Positions 61,119 through 64,000 of a DNA stretch of 64,000 nucleotides are shown here, piece after piece; position 1 is the stretch's first letter, and each line of letters opens with the position of its first letter. The DNA comes from Cellulomonas fimi ATCC 484 (GTDB lineage: Bacteria > Actinomycetota > Actinomycetes > Actinomycetales > Cellulomonadaceae), in assembly GCF_000212695.1 (NCBI RefSeq), contig NC_015514.1:2728001-2792000 (forward strand). The letters are read 5' to 3'. The notes beneath the pieces were generated by a model. The model worked only from the letters and a program-made list of their open reading frames with translations, did not search any database and was not told the origin of the DNA. A program made the position numbers and the translations under genes.

Positions 61119-63902
61119 TCAGCCGAACCAGCCCTGCACGTCCATGACGACGTCGGTGCGACCGAGGTCGTTGTAGACCCGGACCCCCCGGTCGGGACCG
61201 ATCGGGACGGCCACGAGGTTCGCGACGTCGCGTCCGGCGCCGCCGTTGAGGTCCGAGGCGGTCGGACGCGCGCTGCCGGGCTGCCAGGCGGTGAGGAACG
61301 TCATGCCCGCCGTCGTCCCGGTCGCGACCAGGCTCACGAGCGCGACCTTCGCATCCGCGGGCAGGTTCGCCGCGGCCACGGACAGGTCGCGCGCCTCCTG
61401 CTGGTTGAGCGGTCCGCCCGCGACCGCGCGGGTGTCCCAGCCGCGTGTCGGCTGGATCGGCGTGAACGTCAGCTCGCCGGTCGGGCCGAACCAGCCGACG
61501 ACGTCGAGCACGACGTCCGCCGCGGCGCCCTGCAGCGCCAGCGCGACCTTCCCGTCGGCGCCGAGCGGCACGATCGACCGGTTGCTCACGTTGTTGCCCG
61601 GCAGGTGGTTGACGCTCGCGACGGTCGGCACGGTACCGCCCGACGGGTAGGCGATGACGTTGCCCTGCCCCGCCGGCATGACCGACGTGACGTTGACGAG
61701 CACGGCCCGGGCGTCGGACGGGATGCCCTCACGGCCCGCGACCTGCACCGCACGCGTCTTGTCCGACGTCAGCCGGCCACCGTCCGAGCGGGTGTCGAGC
61801 ACGCGCGCGCCCGTCGCGAGCGGCGTGTAGCCGCTGCCCGTCCCTGCACCCTCGACGAAGTACCCGGTGACGTCGACGACGAGGTGCGTCGTGCCCGCGT
61901 TGTTGTACAGGCTCACCTTGCCGCCGCCGCCGACGCCGACCACGACGCCCGCGTTGGTCGTCCGGCGCCCGTCGGTGTTGAACGTCGACGATCCCGGCGC
62001 CGGCTGGCCGGCGGGCCACACCCGCACGAACGTCACCTGCGACGTGCCGACGGCGGTGACGTTGAGCGCGACGGCCTTGGCGTTGTCGGGCACGCCGAAC
62101 GAGCCCGTGACGTCGAGGTCCATGCGCGACGCCGGGCCGAGCGAGCCGCCGGTCGTGCGCGTGTCGAGCAGGCGTGCCGGTGTGACCGGGACGAAGCCGA
62201 GGTCGCCGACGAGCGGGACGGGCTGCTCGGTGGGCGGGTTCTGGCTCCCGCTGAGCGTGACCGTGCCGCTCCACGGCTTGACCGTGCCGCCCGTGCTCTG
62301 CTCGGTGCCGCTCAGGGTGAGGCGGTACGTGCCCGGCCCGACGACTCCGCCGGTCGCGTTCCGGCCGTCCCACGTCGCGATCGGTCCGCCGCTGCTCGAC
62401 CCCGCGACGCCCGTGACGCGCCGCACCTCGTACCCGGTGAGCTGGTCGACGACCTGCAGCGTCCACGCGATCGTCGAGTTCACGCCGCCCTGCACGGTCA
62501 CCGACGAGCCGATGGTCGCGCTCGTGGTGGACAGCGACGGGTTGACGAACGTCGCGCCGATGATCTGACGGGCCCGGGTGCGCAGCCAGCCGAGCGTCGA
62601 GTAGCCGCGCTCGCCCGGGCACGCCGTGTAGGCGACGTCGCGGTGCCCGATGACGACGGGCAGAGCGAGCCACGTCCCCGCCGGGTAGCGGGAGTTCTCG
62701 CCGCCGAGGGTCGTGTAGCCGATCGTGCTGGCGGGGTCGCGGTGGTACTGCGACATGCGCCACGCGATGAGCCAGGCGACGCTCTCCTGCTGGTTCGCGC
62801 CGGGGGTCACCGAGCTGTAGTCGCCCAGCATGGAGATGCCGAGCGTCGCGGTGTTGAAGCCACCCGCGTGGACACCGATGACCGGCTCCGTCGCCGAGTT
62901 GGCGCGGCCCTCGTAGATGTTGCCCCACTTGTCGACGAGGAAGTTGTAGCCGATGTCGCACCAGCCGCGCGCCTGCTGGTGGTACTGCTGGTCGCCGCGG
63001 ATCTGCGCCTTCGCCTCCTCGATCGTCGAGTAGGTGTTGGGGCCCGCCGTGTGGTGCACGACCGTCGCGAGCAGCGTCGAGGCCACGTCGGGCGCGCACA
63101 GCTGCGGTGCCGCACCCCAGCCGGAGCGCCACGTGATGCCGGGAGCCGGCACGAGTGTCGGCGTCACCGCGGTCGCGGTGGCGTCTCCCGTCGTCGTGGC
63201 GCTCGCCGTGCGCTCGACCGACCGGGACGCCTGGTCCTCGCCGCGTGCGTCCTGCGCCTCGTCCGTCGCCGGGTCGCCCACGAGCGCGATGCGGACGTCC
63301 GAGGGCACCTGCGCACCGTCGGCGAACGCGACCTGGACGTCCTGCGCGCCGCCGATCCAGACGGCCTCGGTCCCGGCGCGGACCTCGCGGCCCGCCTCGG
63401 CGGTGCCGGGGTCGGGCGTCACGCCGTCGCTCTCGAGCGGCATCCACGCCGACCAGTCGCCGTCCGTACGGGTGCGGACCTGCACCTCGACGTCCTGCGC
63501 GGCGGCGTCGGCCGGCCACGTGACGCCGAGCGTCTGGTACGGGTCGACCGGGACGGCGTCGCTCTCGACGCGCTCGCCGGCGCCCTGAGCCCCGGCCTCG
63601 ACGACGACCGCCTCGGGCAGCGCGTCCGACAGCTCCGGCTCCGGCACGGCGGTCGCCGCGGCCGGCGTCGTGTCGTCGACGACGACGGGCACCTCGTCGA
63701 CGACGAGGTCCTCCGCGCTCGGGACGGCCTCGCCGGCCACAGGGGCCGCGCCCTGCACCGCGACGGGCGCCGCGGACGTCGGTGGAGCAGCCGTCGCGGG
63801 TGGCGCGAGCCACCCCAGTCCCAGCACCACCGCGACCGTGGTCGCTGCCCCGGCGCGACCGCGCACCGTCGTCGTCGCCCCCGTGCGCCCGCGCACCGTC
63901 AT
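61119..63902 (-). CDS. modular N-acetylmuramoyl-L-alanine amidase (PGRP domain)
   Basis: The 927-residue secreted protein has a signal peptide (about 1-39, ending PPATAA), an acidic linker and a beta domain. A PGRP/amidase-2 domain (about 255-440) follows, with GITWRSGWGAAPQ and the zinc ligands H283 or H284 in VVHHTAG, H420 in GHRD and C428 in TACPGE. A linker (440-565) leads to three C-terminal repeats beginning at 570, 692 and 813, each with P(A/T)R..DTR and VVxDVxGWF/GYF. The repeats probably bind wall polymer. The enzyme would cleave the amide between MurNAc and the stem peptide. A GGGGGAGG site precedes the ATG. Confidence 0.93.
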   Translation of the reverse strand: MTVRGRTGATTTVRGRAGAATTVAVVLGLGWLAPPATAAPPTSAAPVAVQGAAPVAGEAVPSAEDLVVDEVPVVVDDTTPAAATAVPEPELSDALPEAVVVEAGAQGAGERVESDAVPVDPYQTLGVTWPADAAAQDVEVQVRTRTDGDWSAWMPLESDGVTPDPGTAEAGREVRAGTEAVWIGGAQDVQVAFADGAQVPSDVRIALVGDPATDEAQDARGEDQASRSVERTASATTTGDATATAVTPTLVPAPGITWRSGWGAAPQLCAPDVASTLLATVVHHTAGPNTYSTIEEAKAQIRGDQQYHQQARGWCDIGYNFLVDKWGNIYEGRANSATEPVIGVHAGGFNTATLGISMLGDYSSVTPGANQQESVAWLIAWRMSQYHRDPASTIGYTTLGGENSRYPAGTWLALPVVIGHRDVAYTACPGERGYSTLGWLRTRARQIIGATFVNPSLSTTSATIGSSVTVQGGVNSTIAWTLQVVDQLTGYEVRRVTGVAGSSSGGPIATWDGRNATGGVVGPGTYRLTLSGTEQSTGGTVKPWSGTVTLSGSQNPPTEQPVPLVGDLGFVPVTPARLLDTRTTGGSLGPASRMDLDVTGSFGVPDNAKAVALNVTAVGTSQVTFVRVWPAGQPAPGSSTFNTDGRRTTNAGVVVGVGGGGKVSLYNNAGTTHLVVDVTGYFVEGAGTGSGYTPLATGARVLDTRSDGGRLTSDKTRAVQVAGREGIPSDARAVLVNVTSVMPAGQGNVIAYPSGGTVPTVASVNHLPGNNVSNRSIVPLGADGKVALALQGAAADVVLDVVGWFGPTGELTFTPIQPTRGWDTRAVAGGPLNQQEARDLSVAAANLPADAKVALVSLVATGTTAGMTFLTAWQPGSARPTASDLNGGAGRDVANLVAVPIGPDRGVRVYNDLGRTDVVMDVQGWFG
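61122..62195. repeat. three coding repeats of about 115-122 residues in the amidase
   Basis: Repeats start at protein residues 570, 692 and 813 and share DTR near the start and VVDVTGYF or VVMDVQGWF at the end; sequence divergence is large, so they are old. Confidence 0.75.
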
Positions 63903-64000
63903 CGTCGGACCTCCCCCGTCGCCACCCGGAAGTGGACCAGCCGGATGGCGGCGGGTCAAGGACCGACACCGAGGTCGTCCGATGTGGGCGTTTCCTCCTG

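Overview
The window is very GC-rich chromosomal DNA from an actinobacterium, most likely Cellulomonas or a close relative in the Micrococcales. The evidence is the WhiB regulator, the mtrA-mtrB-lpqB operon, the long hibernation factor next to comF and secA, and a gene order that, as remembered, follows Mycobacterium tuberculosis Rv3235 to Rv3268 with insertions. There are 53 protein genes. I see no tRNA, rRNA, CRISPR array, insertion sequence or prophage, and no gene-free stretch longer than 300 bases.

Layout. Bases 1-1460 hold the edge of a Tad/Flp pilus assembly cluster (CpaE-like ATPase, SAF-domain CpaB-like protein). Bases 1576-4596 carry a small excisionase-type regulator, a hypothetical protein, a LysM membrane protein and an Rv3235-family protein. 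Bases 4626-15721, on the minus strand, are secA, a DMT exporter, a YcaQ-type DNA glycosylase, hpf, comF, lpqB, mtrB and mtrA. Bases 15896-21431 form an overlapping five-gene unit (membrane protein, DUF4129, DUF4350, MoxR ATPase, DUF58). It is followed by a second AlkZ-type glycosylase and a divergent SpoIIM/RDD pair. Bases 24793-30422 hold ahcY, a Trm112-like protein, phosphomannomutase, two small Cys-pair proteins, a metallopeptidase-family protein and a WbbL-type rhamnosyltransferase.

From about 30463 to 63902 the window is mainly an envelope polysaccharide and cell-wall locus. It has a 1169-residue membrane glycosyltransferase with a DUF5719 partner, whiB, a TIGR03089 protein, rfbA, rmlD, rmlC (rmlB is not here), several GT2 enzymes and a tandem two-domain glycosyltransferase. 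It also has a GtrA/GtrB/large-membrane-protein module, a DPM1-like/DUF2304 pair, two DUF2142 membrane proteins, a Wzx-like flippase, a secreted protein with five repeats, and a modular PGRP amidase. Together these suggest dTDP-rhamnose supply, glycan assembly on a lipid carrier, export or flipping, side-chain addition and wall remodelling.

The strongest non-coding signal is regulatory. About a dozen genes have a TANNNT-like -10 hexamer ending six or seven bases before the start codon, with no Shine-Dalgarno site, which is the geometry of leaderless transcription. This pattern settles several otherwise ambiguous starts. Convergent gene pairs are separated by strong GC-rich hairpins.
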